Source: Pseudomonas sp. KNUC1026
GTDB lineage: Bacteria > Pseudomonadota > Gammaproteobacteria > Pseudomonadales > Pseudomonadaceae
DNA length: 64,000 bases
NCBI RefSeq assembly: GCF_021650705.1
Contig: NZ_CP087138.1
Span: forward strand, 496,001 to 560,000
Direction of reading: 5' to 3'
This document shows, one piece after another, positions 38,646 through 49,556 of this stretch. Within the stretch, counting starts at the first letter, position 1. Each line of letters begins with the position of its first letter. The notes beneath the pieces were generated by a model. It ran no database searches. It had not been told where the DNA came from and saw only the letters and a program-made list of their open reading frames with translations. The position numbers and the translations under genes are program-made.

Positions 38646-39587
38646 ATGCTCGCGCTTTTCCTGCAGACCCTCACCATCACCCTGCCGGTGTTTTCCATGC
38701 TGGTGCTGGGGTGGGTGCTCAAGCGAGTCGGCTGGATCGACGACGGGTTCATTCGCGTGACCTCGGCATTGGTGTTCAACCTGACCATGCCGTGCCTTTT
38801 GTTTCTGGGCATCGTTCATGCCGATTTCAAAACCTCGTTCAAGCCCGGCATCGTGCTGTACTTCACGCTCGCCACGGTGCTGAGCTTCGCGCTGATCTGG
38901 CGTTATGCGATATGGCGCGTGCCTCATGCCGACCGCGGTGTGTTCGTGCAGGGGGCGTTTCGCGGTAACAACGGGGTGATCGGGCTGGCACTCGCGGCGA
39001 GCATGTACGGCGCCTATGGCATTTCGCTGGGGTCGATCCTGGCGGGGCTGGTGATCGTTTGCTACAACGCGCTCTCGGTGATCGTGTTGTCGGTCTATAC
39101 GCCGGGTATGAAGTCCGACCCGCGCAGCGTCATGCTCAATATCGTTCGCAACCCGTTGATCATCAGTGTGCTGGTCGCCATCCCATTTGCCCTGAGCGGC
39201 TGGCGCCTGCCGGCGTGGCTTGAGCAGTCGGGTCAAAGCCTTGCGCAGATGAGCCTGCCGCTGGGGTTGATCTGCATCGGTGGCAGCCTGTCATTGGCGG
39301 CGTTGCGCGAGAGCAGTGCGACGGCGGTGGAGGCCAGTGTGGGCAAGATGGTCTGGCTGCCGCTGGTTGGTACCTTCGGCGCCTGGCTGTGCGGTTTTCG
39401 CGGGGCTGATCTGGGGATTCTGTTTCTGTATTTCGGCGCGCCGACTGCATCGGTCAGCTACGTGATGGTGCGCGCTGCGGGTGGCAATTATCCGTTGGCG
39501 GCAGCGATCGTCGTGATTACTACGGTGGCGGCGGCGGTGACGACCAATCTCGGGATTTTCATCCTGCAAAGCCTGGCGCTCATCTGA
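38646..39587 (+). CDS. AEC-family (auxin efflux carrier-like) transporter
   Basis: The 313-residue protein has about ten helices in two repeats. Family features include FNLTMPCLLFLGIVHADF in the first half, FRGNNGVIGLALA, and the mirrored segment NPLIISVLVAIPFAL with PLGLICIGGSLSL in the second. Bacterial AEC proteins carry small organic acids such as malate or malonate. The substrate is unknown. An adjacent hairpin (38581-38599) precedes the gene. Confidence 0.85.
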   Translation: MLALFLQTLTITLPVFSMLVLGWVLKRVGWIDDGFIRVTSALVFNLTMPCLLFLGIVHADFKTSFKPGIVLYFTLATVLSFALIWRYAIWRVPHADRGVFVQGAFRGNNGVIGLALAASMYGAYGISLGSILAGLVIVCYNALSVIVLSVYTPGMKSDPRSVMLNIVRNPLIISVLVAIPFALSGWRLPAWLEQSGQSLAQMSLPLGLICIGGSLSLAALRESSATAVEASVGKMVWLPLVGTFGAWLCGFRGADLGILFLYFGAPTASVSYVMVRAAGGNYPLAAAIVVITTVAAAVTTNLGIFILQSLALI

Positions 39588-39690
39588 ATTCACCGGCAAG
39601 GTCTGGTGAGGGGCAGTTCAAATCGTGTGAGGGCGGCTGGCCGCGCGACGCGCACTGCTGAACATTCAGGTCTCACACCGATCTGGAAAC

Positions 39691-40758
39691 CTAGTGACGG
39701 CGGCGCCAGCTGCGCCAGGCTCTGAAAACAGCCATGGTTGCGAGCAGAGGCAGGGCAGGCAGCAGCCAGTGCTCCAGGCGAGCTGCCAATGGCATGCCGA
39801 AGGTAAAGCTCAGCAGGTGCAAGCCGAACACCCCGTAAAGCACCAGCAGAATCAAGCCCTCCACCCGTGACACGCGATAACCCGTGTAGAACAGCGGCAT
39901 CGCCAGCAACGCCACCCCCACCATCACCGGCAATTCGAACGCCAGCGCGTTGGGCGACACCGACAGCGGCTCGGGGCTTGCCAATATCACAAAGCCCAGC
40001 ACCCCCAGCAGGTTGAACAGGTTGCTGCCGATGACGTTGCCTACCGCCAGGTCACGTTCGCCGCGCAGCAGCGCGATCAGCGACATCGCCAGTTCCGGCA
40101 ATGACGCGCAGATAGCGACGGCGGTCAGGCCCATGATGCGTTGGGACAGGCCCAGGTCGGTTGCCACCTCCAGGGTTGCGCCAATCAGCCAGCGGCTGCC
40201 CAGCGCAGTGGCACCCAGGCCCAGCACTGCAAGCGCCACCGGCATCGCCAGCGAGCGGGGCGTGCCCTGGCGCGACCAGCTGCGGCCATGCCGACGCGCC
40301 TGGCCCAGCAGCCGCCACAGCCACAGCACAAGTGCGCCGATCAACAGGCCGCCTTCCCACGTGCCCAGGTTTTCGTTCAGGCACAGGGCATACACCAGCA
40401 CTGCCGCCAGCAGCATGGCCGGCAGGTCGTGCAGCACCACAGGGCGCGACACCCGCAGCGGCGAGATCAGCGCGCACAAGCCCAGTGTGCCCAGCACGCT
40501 GAAGATCAACCCACCGAACAGGCTGCCCAACGCCAGGTCGCCCGCGCCCTGGGTGCTGGCGCGCAACGCGATGGCCATTTGCGGAGCGCTGCTGCTCAGC
40601 GCTACCACCGTCAGCCCCAACCGTACCGGGCGCATGTTCAGCCGGTGCGCCAGGCCAACCGCCGCACGCACCATGCACTCGGCACCCAGCAGCATCAGCG
40701 CGAGGCCGATCGCCCACTGGATCAGGCTCAGGGCGGGGAGGGTGGCGAGGTCGAAGAT
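39691..40758 (-). CDS. Na+/Ca2+ exchanger family (YrbG-like) protein, apparent ATC start
   Basis: The 355-residue membrane protein has two inverted repeats with the CaCA alpha-motifs: LGLTVVALSSSAPQMAIAL and GDLALGSLFGGLIFSVLG in the first, GLTAVAICASLPELAMSL and GDLAVGNVIGSNLFNLLG in the second. The first ATG in the frame (40695) would cut away half of helix 1. Upstream codons continue the family pattern (FDLATLPALSLIQWAIGLALMLLGAE) back to an ATC at 40758, placed 7 nt after AAGGAG and 12 nt after the rlpA stop; no ATG, GTG or TTG lies between that stop and ATC. First-repeat acid to Gln (SAPQ instead of SxPE) may alter ion use. Confidence 0.85.
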   Translation of the reverse strand: MFDLATLPALSLIQWAIGLALMLLGAECMVRAAVGLAHRLNMRPVRLGLTVVALSSSAPQMAIALRASTQGAGDLALGSLFGGLIFSVLGTLGLCALISPLRVSRPVVLHDLPAMLLAAVLVYALCLNENLGTWEGGLLIGALVLWLWRLLGQARRHGRSWSRQGTPRSLAMPVALAVLGLGATALGSRWLIGATLEVATDLGLSQRIMGLTAVAICASLPELAMSLIALLRGERDLAVGNVIGSNLFNLLGVLGFVILASPEPLSVSPNALAFELPVMVGVALLAMPLFYTGYRVSRVEGLILLVLYGVFGLHLLSFTFGMPLAARLEHWLLPALPLLATMAVFRAWRSWRRRH

Positions 40759-40770
40759 GGCGAAGCTCCT

Positions 40771-41157
40771 TCAGTCGTCCAGGTCTTGAACGCGCACACG
40801 TGCGGTGCCGCTGCCGATCATGCCCAGTTGCTCGGCAGCGGCACGTGAAACGTCGATCAGCCGGCCGCGGGTATGTGGGCCGCGGTCGTTGATACGTACC
40901 ATCACCGTCTTCTGGTTGGCGAGATCGGTGACCAGCACCTTGCTGCCGAACGGCAGCCGCCGGTGCGCCGCGGTCAATGCGCTCTGGTCGAAACGCTCGC
41001 CGCTGGCGGTGCGCTTGCCTTGATGGCGAGCGCCGTAATAGGAGGCCATGCCTTGCTGGTCATAGCCGTGAGGGTCGATGGCAGGCTCGGTTTCGTCCAT
41101 CAGGGCGCAACCGCCCAGCAACATCGAGCCCAGGGCCAAGGCGAGCGAACGCCACAT
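40771..41157 (-). CDS. rlpA: RlpA-like septal-ring lipoprotein (short form)
   Basis: The 128-residue product has a lipobox (MLLGGCA) and a double-psi beta-barrel RlpA domain: ASYYGARHQGKRTASGERFD, LTAAHRRLPFGSKVLVTDL, VRINDRGPHTRGRLIDVS. The residues corresponding to the catalytic Asp and His of RlpA lytic transglycosylases are present (DRGPH, AAHR). It lacks the C-terminal SPOR domain of full RlpA, so septal targeting by that domain is absent. It lies 56 nt after gatB on the same strand and just ahead of the exchanger. Confidence 0.85.
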   Translation of the reverse strand: MWRSLALALGSMLLGGCALMDETEPAIDPHGYDQQGMASYYGARHQGKRTASGERFDQSALTAAHRRLPFGSKVLVTDLANQKTVMVRINDRGPHTRGRLIDVSRAAAEQLGMIGSGTARVRVQDLDD

Positions 41158-41213
41158 GGCAAAGTCCTTAGAAAGTGGCGCACCCGCCGAAAGGGCGGGC
41201 GCGCGGGTCAACG

Positions 41214-42659
41214 TCAGCCTTCGAGCTTGCGCTTGAGCAGTTCGTTCACCTGCCCCGGGTTGGCCTTGCCTTTGGAGGCCTTCATGGCCTGGCCGACGAA
41301 AAAGCCGAACATCTTGCCGCGCTTGGCCTCGTCGGCGGCGCGGTATTGTTCGACCTGAGCTGCGTTGGCGGCCATCACCTCATCGAGCATGGCTTCGATG
41401 GCGCCGCTGTCGGTCACCTGCTTCAGGCCCTTGGCTTCGATGATCTGGTCGGCCGAGCCTTCGCCGGCGGCCATCGCTTCGAACACCATCTTGGCAATCT
41501 TGCCGGAGATGGTGTTGTCGCGAATGCGCTGGATCATCCCGCCCAGGTGCTCGGCGCTGACCGGCGAGTCGTCGATCTCGAGGCCCAGCTTGTTGAGCAG
41601 GCTGCCCAGTTCGACCATCACCCAGTTGGCCGCCAGCTTCGCGTCACCGCCGGTGCTGGTCACTTTCTCGAAGTAGTCCGCCTGCTCACGGCTGGAAGCC
41701 AGCACCGCGGCGTCGTACTGCGACAGGCCGTACTGGCTCTGGAAACGCTCGACCTTCTGCGGTGGCAGCTCCGGCAAGCCGGCGCGCACCGTTTCGATGA
41801 AGGCGTCCTCGATCACCACCGGCAGCAGGTCGGGGTCGGGGAAGTAACGGTAGTCGTTGGCTTCCTCCTTGCTGCGCATCGAGCGGGTGACGTCCTTGTT
41901 CGGGTCGTACAGGCGGGTTTCCTGCACGACCTTGCCGCCGTCCTCGATCAGCTCGATCTGGCGCTGGATTTCATGGTTGATCGCCTTCTCGATGAAGCGG
42001 AACGAGTTGACGTTCTTGATCTCGCAGCGGGTGCCGAACTCGGCCTGGCCCTTGGGCCGCACCGAAACGTTACAGTCGCAGCGCAGCGAACCTTCGGCCA
42101 TGTTGCCGTCGCAGATGCCCAGGTAGCGCACCAGCGCGTGGATAGCCTTGACGTAGGCCACCGCTTCCTTGGCACTGCGCATGTCCGGCTCGGAGACGAT
42201 CTCCAGCAGCGGTGTGCCGGCGCGGTTCAGGTCGATGCCGGAAGCGCCGTTGAAGTCTTCGTGCAGGCTTTTACCGGCGTCTTCTTCCAGGTGCGCACGG
42301 GTGATGCCCACGCGCTTGATGGTGCCGTCTTCCAGGGTGATGTCCAGAAAGCCCTTGCCGACCACCGGGTGGTCCATCTGGCTGATCTGGTAACCCTTGG
42401 GCAGGTCGGGGTAGAAGTAGTTCTTGCGCGCGAATACGTTGCGCTGGCCGATTTCAGCATCGACCGCCAGGCCGAACATCACGGCCATGCGCACGGCCTC
42501 GGCATTGAGCACCGGCAGCACGCCGGGCATGCCCAGGTCGACCAGGCTGGCCTGGGTGTTGGGCTCGGAACCGAAGGTGGTGGCGCTGCCGGAGAAGATC
42601 TTCGACGCGGTGGCGAGCTGGGTATGGATTTCCAGCCCGATCACGACTTCCCATTGCAT
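41214..42659 (-). CDS. gatB: Glutamyl-tRNA(Gln)/aspartyl-tRNA(Asn) amidotransferase subunit B
   Basis: The 481-residue subunit binds mischarged tRNA and carries out the kinase and transamidation steps. Features are [51 protein letters not shown], and the C-terminal YqeY-like helical domain. It is downstream of gatA by 12 nt. Confidence 0.97.
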   Translation of the reverse strand: MQWEVVIGLEIHTQLATASKIFSGSATTFGSEPNTQASLVDLGMPGVLPVLNAEAVRMAVMFGLAVDAEIGQRNVFARKNYFYPDLPKGYQISQMDHPVVGKGFLDITLEDGTIKRVGITRAHLEEDAGKSLHEDFNGASGIDLNRAGTPLLEIVSEPDMRSAKEAVAYVKAIHALVRYLGICDGNMAEGSLRCDCNVSVRPKGQAEFGTRCEIKNVNSFRFIEKAINHEIQRQIELIEDGGKVVQETRLYDPNKDVTRSMRSKEEANDYRYFPDPDLLPVVIEDAFIETVRAGLPELPPQKVERFQSQYGLSQYDAAVLASSREQADYFEKVTSTGGDAKLAANWVMVELGSLLNKLGLEIDDSPVSAEHLGGMIQRIRDNTISGKIAKMVFEAMAAGEGSADQIIEAKGLKQVTDSGAIEAMLDEVMAANAAQVEQYRAADEAKRGKMFGFFVGQAMKASKGKANPGQVNELLKRKLEG

Positions 42660-42671
42660 GTGTGTCTCTCC

Positions 42672-44123
<1,452 letters not shown>

Positions 44124-44138
44124 GACGGGCTCTTTTCC

Positions 44139-44425
44139 TTAGTCGATGACTTTCGGGACCAGGTACAGGCCACCCTCGGTGGCCGGGGCGACGGCCTGAT
44201 AGGCCTCGCGCTGGTTGTGTTCGGTCACCTGGTCGTTACGCAGGCGCTGGGATGCTTCCAGCGGGTGCGCCAGGGCGCGATGCCCTGGGTGTCGACGGCC
44301 TGCATCTGGTCGACCAGGCCCAGGATGCTGTTGAGGGCATCGATGGTGCCGGGCAGGGCAGTTTCATCCAGGCCCAGGCGGGCCAGATGGGCGATTTTTT
44401 CCACGTCGCTGCGCTCGAGCGCCAT
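44139..44425 (-). CDS. gatC: Glutamyl-tRNA(Gln) amidotransferase subunit C (one frameshift)
   Basis: This small subunit stabilises GatA on GatB. As written the frame stops at 44225, giving a 66-residue hybrid. One extra G in GGG 44273-44275 continues the family sequence ([20 protein letters not shown], ending LVPKVID) to a TAA at 44141-44139, giving the expected 95 residues. GatC is essential where GatAB supply Gln-tRNA or Asn-tRNA, so a real disruption is unlikely. It heads the gatCAB-rlpA-exchanger run and is divergent from mreB. Confidence 0.92.
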
Positions 44426-44541
44426 TGGGGATCCTCGATCAAAGGCGGCGGATTCAGTCCGCGCCGGGGAACACGCTCCCGATCACGCGGTCACATGGCC
44501 TCGTTCATGTGGTGGCGTGGCCGGAAAAACAGCCAATTTAA

Positions 44542-45663
<1,122 letters not shown>

Positions 45664-45680
45664 GCCTGGCCATGGCGGTT

Positions 45681-45710
45681 TACAGGTAGTGCCCAGGGGT
45701 GCTACCTGTA
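45681..45710 (+). terminator. Hairpin between mreB and mreC
   Basis: TACAGGTAG pairs with CTACCTGTA (9 bp) over a 12-nt loop, 17 nt after the mreB stop, with no T tract. It is a candidate attenuator or RNA-stability element keeping MreB above MreC and MreD. Confidence 0.5.
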
Positions 45711-45780
45711 TGCCGGTTCCCCGTGCCATTCGGTTTTTCCGTGAAAAGCCGCCCGTCCATCTGCCCGAAAGGAGCGGATC

Positions 45781-46908
45781 ATCAAACCGCTGTTCAGCAA
45801 AGGCCCCTCGCTGGGCATCCGCCTGCTGGTGCTGGCCGTGTTGTCCGTTGCCTTGATGGTGGTCGACGCGCGTTTCACCCTGCTCAAGCCCGTGCGCAAC
45901 CAGATGTCACTGGTGCTGATGCAATCCTATTGGGTCACCGACCTGCCCGGCCGTACCTGGGAAGCGGTTGCAAGCCAGTTCGGCAGCCGCACCGAACTGG
46001 CCGCCGAAAACGAAAAGCTCAAGACCGAGGCCCTGCTGCTGCAGGGGCGCCTGCAGAAGCTGGCTGCCCTGACCGAGCAGAACGTGCGCCTGCGCGAGCT
46101 GCTCAACTCCTCGGCCCTGGTCAACGAAAAGGTCGAGGTCGCCGAGCTGATCGGCATGGACCCGAACCCCTTCACCCAGCGCATCCTGATCAACAAAGGT
46201 GAGCGCGACGGTGTTTTCCTGGGCCAGCCGGTGCTCGACGCCCGCGGGCTGATGGGCCAGGTGGTCGAACTGATGCCGTACACCGCGCGCGTGCTGTTGC
46301 TCACCGACAGCACCCACAGCATTCCGGTGCAGGTCAATCGCAATGGCTTGCGGGCCATCGCCAGCGGCACGGGCAACCCCGAACGCCTCGAGCTGCGCCA
46401 TGTGGCCGATACCGCCGACATCAAGGAAGGCGACCTGCTGGTGAGCTCAGGCCTCGGCCAGCGTTTCCCTGCGGGCTACCCCGTGGCCACGGTCAAGGAA
46501 GTGATCCATGACCCCGGCCAGCCTTTCGCTGTGGTGCGGGCAGTGCCTACCGCTGCGCTGAACCGCAGCCGTTACGTGCTGCTGGTGTTCAGCGACAGCC
46601 GTACCCCCGAAGAGCGTGCTGCCGCCGCCGGCGAGGCTCAGGAGGCTGCCGGCCATGCCAGCCCGGCACCGGCTGCAGGCGCCGCTACATCGGCGGCTAC
46701 CGGTACTGCACCGGCTGCGGCGCCTGCTGCGTCGCCAGCGCCAGCAGCGGCCGCCAAGCCAGCCCAGGGCGCACATTCGGGCAGCAGTCACCCAGCTTCT
46801 ACGCCTCGCCAAGCGCGGCCGGCGCCTGCCACAGGGGTGCCTGCCACAGGAGTGCCTGCCACAGGTATGCCTGCCACAAGTGCGCCTGCTTCTGGAGAAC
46901 ACCGCTGA
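45781..46908 (+). CDS. mreC: Rod-shape-determining protein MreC, apparent ATC start
   Basis: MreC is a periplasmic scaffold anchored by one N-terminal helix that links MreB to the wall enzymes. The helix (GIRLLVLAVLSVALMVVD), a coiled coil (LAAENEKLKTEALLLQGRLQ) and the beta domain (INKGERDGVFLGQPVLDARG, LLLTDSTHSIPVQVNR) are all present. The first GTG (45829) would cut the helix; codons IKPLFSKGPSLG precede it and ATC 45781 sits 6 nt after AAAGGAG with no ATG/GTG/TTG in frame nearby. The last 95 residues are an unusual Ala/Pro tail. mreD starts inside the stop. Confidence 0.92.
   Translation: MKPLFSKGPSLGIRLLVLAVLSVALMVVDARFTLLKPVRNQMSLVLMQSYWVTDLPGRTWEAVASQFGSRTELAAENEKLKTEALLLQGRLQKLAALTEQNVRLRELLNSSALVNEKVEVAELIGMDPNPFTQRILINKGERDGVFLGQPVLDARGLMGQVVELMPYTARVLLLTDSTHSIPVQVNRNGLRAIASGTGNPERLELRHVADTADIKEGDLLVSSGLGQRFPAGYPVATVKEVIHDPGQPFAVVRAVPTAALNRSRYVLLVFSDSRTPEERAAAAGEAQEAAGHASPAPAAGAATSAATGTAPAAAPAASPAPAAAAKPAQGAHSGSSHPASTPRQARPAPATGVPATGVPATGMPATSAPASGEHR
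46827..46887 (+). repeat. mreC: 15-bp tandem repeats in the mreC 3' end
   Basis: Four imperfect units of CCTGCCACAGGNRTG encode PATGV, PATGV, PATGM, PATSA near the C-terminus of MreC. The units are in frame, so copy-number change would only alter tail length. Confidence 0.8.
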
Positions 46909-47399
46909 TGGTCGCCACTCGCCGCCGTAACCACGGCTGGATCGTCTGGTTCAGTTTCCTGATTGGGTTGCCGCTCAGCGTTTCGCCGCTGCCGCAGTTC
47001 ATGGAGATCCTGCGGCCGTTGTGGGTCGCGGTGCTGCTCGCCTACTGGTGCCTGACGTTGCCCGACAAGGTCGGGCTGGTCTCGGCGTTCTTCCTGGGCC
47101 TGGCCCAGGACGTGCTCTACGGCACATTGCTTGGGCAGAACGCGCTGATCCTTACCCTTACCGCCTTTCTCATCATGTCGTTGGCCCCACGGCTGCGCAT
47201 GTTCCACATGTGGCAGCAATGCCTGACGGTATTCGTGGTGTTGGGCGTCACGCAGCTGGCCCAGCTGTGGCTCAGCGCCCTCACCGGTAATCGCCAGCCC
47301 ACGCTTGCGTTGTTATGGCCAGCGGTGGTCAGCGCCTTGCTCTGGCCCTGGATCAGCTACGGGTTCCGCGGCCTGCGCCGCCGCTACCGCATCATCTGA
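46908..47399 (+). CDS. mreD: Rod-shape-determining protein MreD
   Basis: The 163-residue inner-membrane protein has five predicted helices and the MreD pattern [39 protein letters not shown] and [17 protein letters not shown]. Its ATG overlaps the mreC TGA by one base. It completes the mreBCD elongation module. Confidence 0.95.
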   Translation: MVATRRRNHGWIVWFSFLIGLPLSVSPLPQFMEILRPLWVAVLLAYWCLTLPDKVGLVSAFFLGLAQDVLYGTLLGQNALILTLTAFLIMSLAPRLRMFHMWQQCLTVFVVLGVTQLAQLWLSALTGNRQPTLALLWPAVVSALLWPWISYGFRGLRRRYRII

Positions 47400-47425
47400 C
47401 CCGCACCCGTCAAGGAGACGCCGCG

Positions 47426-48001
47426 ATGCCAACGCTTCACCTTGCCTCCGGCTCGCCCCGGCGCCGTGAACTGCTCAGCCAGATCGGCGTTCCCTTCTCG
47501 ACCATCAGCGCGAGCATCGACGAAACGCCGTTGCCCGGCGAAGCAGCACAGGCCTATGTGCTGCGCCTCGCGCTGGCCAAGGCTCAGGCCGGCTCGCAGC
47601 ACCTCGGAGCTCCGGGCGTGGTGCTGGGCGCAGACACCGCCGTGGTGCTCGACGGGCACATCCTCGGCAAGCCGGCCAATGAGCAAACCGCCATCGATAC
47701 CCTGCTTGCCCTGGCCGGGCGTGAACACCAGGTGTTGACTGCGGTCGCATTGTTCGACGGCCAGCGCAGCGAGGCGCTGTGTGTTGCCAGCCGCGTTCGC
47801 TTTCGTGCCATCGATGCCCAGGAGGCACGCGCCTACTGGGCCAGCGGGGAGCCTGCCGACAAGGCGGGTGGCTACGCTATCCAGGGGCTGGGCGCTGTGT
47901 TCGTGGCGTCGCTGGAAGGCAGTTATTCGGCAGTGGTGGGCCTGCCGTTGTGCGAAACCGCACGAATGCTTGCCCTGTTTGGTATTGCCTGCTGGCAATG
48001 A
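47426..48001 (+). CDS. maf: Maf-family nucleotide pyrophosphatase (YhdE type)
   Basis: It hydrolyses dTTP/UTP or modified NTPs to monophosphates, acting in nucleotide-pool control near the division machinery. The 191-residue protein shows [39 protein letters not shown] and [15 protein letters not shown] 47426 follows AAGGAG. Confidence 0.93.
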   Translation: MPTLHLASGSPRRRELLSQIGVPFSTISASIDETPLPGEAAQAYVLRLALAKAQAGSQHLGAPGVVLGADTAVVLDGHILGKPANEQTAIDTLLALAGREHQVLTAVALFDGQRSEALCVASRVRFRAIDAQEARAYWASGEPADKAGGYAIQGLGAVFVASLEGSYSAVVGLPLCETARMLALFGIACWQ

Positions 48002-48065
48002 ACCCGGGCAAGGTGTGGCCTTGCCAGGAAGCACCCCCTGTTGGCCCACTGCACGAGAGCTTGCC

Positions 48066-49522
48066 ATGAGTGAAGAGATCCTGATCAACATCACCCCGAT
48101 GGAGTCGCGCGTGGCGGTGGTGGAGAACGGCGTGTTGCAGGAAGCGCACGTCGAGCGCACGCAGCGCCGCGGGATCGTCGGCAATATCTACAAAGGCAAG
48201 GTGGTGCGAGTGCTGCCAGGCATGCAGGCGGCATTCATCGACATCGGCCTTGAGCGCGCAGCGTTCATTCACGCCTCGGAAATCACCCAGCGTGAGGGCC
48301 AGGCTGCCGAGAGCATCACCGCGCTGGTCCACGACGGCCAGAGCCTGGTGGTGCAGGTCACCAAGGACCCCATCGGCAGCAAGGGTGCGCGGCTGACCAC
48401 GCAGCTGTCGATTCCGTCGCGTTATCTGGTCTACATGCCACGCAGCAGCCACGTCGGGATCTCCCTGAAAATCGAAGACGAAGCCGAGCGCGAGCGTCTG
48501 AAGAAAGCGGTTGCCGATTGCGTGGCGGCCGAAGGCGTCGCCAACGCCGGGGGCTTCATCCTGCGCACCGCAGCCGAGGGCGCGCGCTCCGAAGAGCTGC
48601 TGATGGATATCCGCTACCTGCGCAGGTTGTGGGAGCAGATCGGCCAGCAGATCAAGACCGTGGGCGCCCCCACCGTCATCTACGAGGACCTTGGCCTTGC
48701 ACTGCGCACGCTGCGCGACCTGGTCAGCCCCAAGATCGAGAAGATCCGCATCGACTCCCGGGAAACCTTCCAGAAAACCAGCCAGTTCGTTGCCGAGTTG
48801 ATGCCTGAGATCGCCGACCGGCTGGAGCATACCCCGGCGAGCGGCCGATCTTCGACCTCTACGGAGTAGAGGATGAGATCCAGCGTGCGTTGGAGCGCAA
48901 GGTGCCGCTGAAGTCTGGCGGGTATCTGGTGGTCGACCTCGCCGAGGCCATGACCACGGTGGATGTGAACACCGGCGCCTTCGTCGGCCACCGCAACCTG
49001 GAAGAAACCATCTTCAAGACCAACCTGGAGGCTGCCACCGCCATCGCGCGGCAACTGAGGCTGCGCAATATCGGCGGCATCATCATCATCGACTTCATCG
49101 ATATGGAAGACGAAGAGCATCGCCGCCAAGTGCTGCGCACCCTGGAAAAACAGCTGGAGCGCGACCACGCCAAGACCAACATCATCGGCATCACCGAACT
49201 GGGCCTGGTGCAGATGACCCGCAAGCGCACTCGCGAAAGCCTCGAACAGGTGCTTTGCGAGCCTTGCGCCAGTTGCCAGGGCCGGGGTAAGCAAAAAACT
49301 CCGGAAACGGTCTGTTACGAGATTTTCAGGGAAATTCTTCGGGAGGCACGTGCCTATCAGGCAGAAGGTTACCGGGTGCTGGCCAACCAGAAAGTGGTCG
49401 ATCGCCTGCTGGATGAAGAGTCCGGTAACGTGGCGGAGCTGGAATCATTCATCGGCCGCACTATTCGCTTTCAGGTCGAAACCATGTATTCGCAGGAACA
49501 ATACGACGTGGTGCTGCTCTGA
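48066..49522 (+). CDS. rng: Ribonuclease G (one frameshift)
   Basis: This is an endoribonuclease of the RNase E/G family (5' end of 16S rRNA, mRNA decay). The S1 domain (KGKVVRVLPGMQAAFIDIGL) and RNase H-like domain with catalytic Asp in DVNTG and IIIIDFIDM are present, as is the zinc-link CEPCASCQGRG. The frame breaks after LEH: one more T at 48840 yields YPGERPIFDLYGVEDE and a 485-residue protein. The start is ATG 48066. A true knock-out is possible but the pattern of this window favours error. Confidence 0.92.
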
Positions 49523-49556
49523 AACTGTCGTTCACCGTCTTTGAAGGCTGTTCCCC

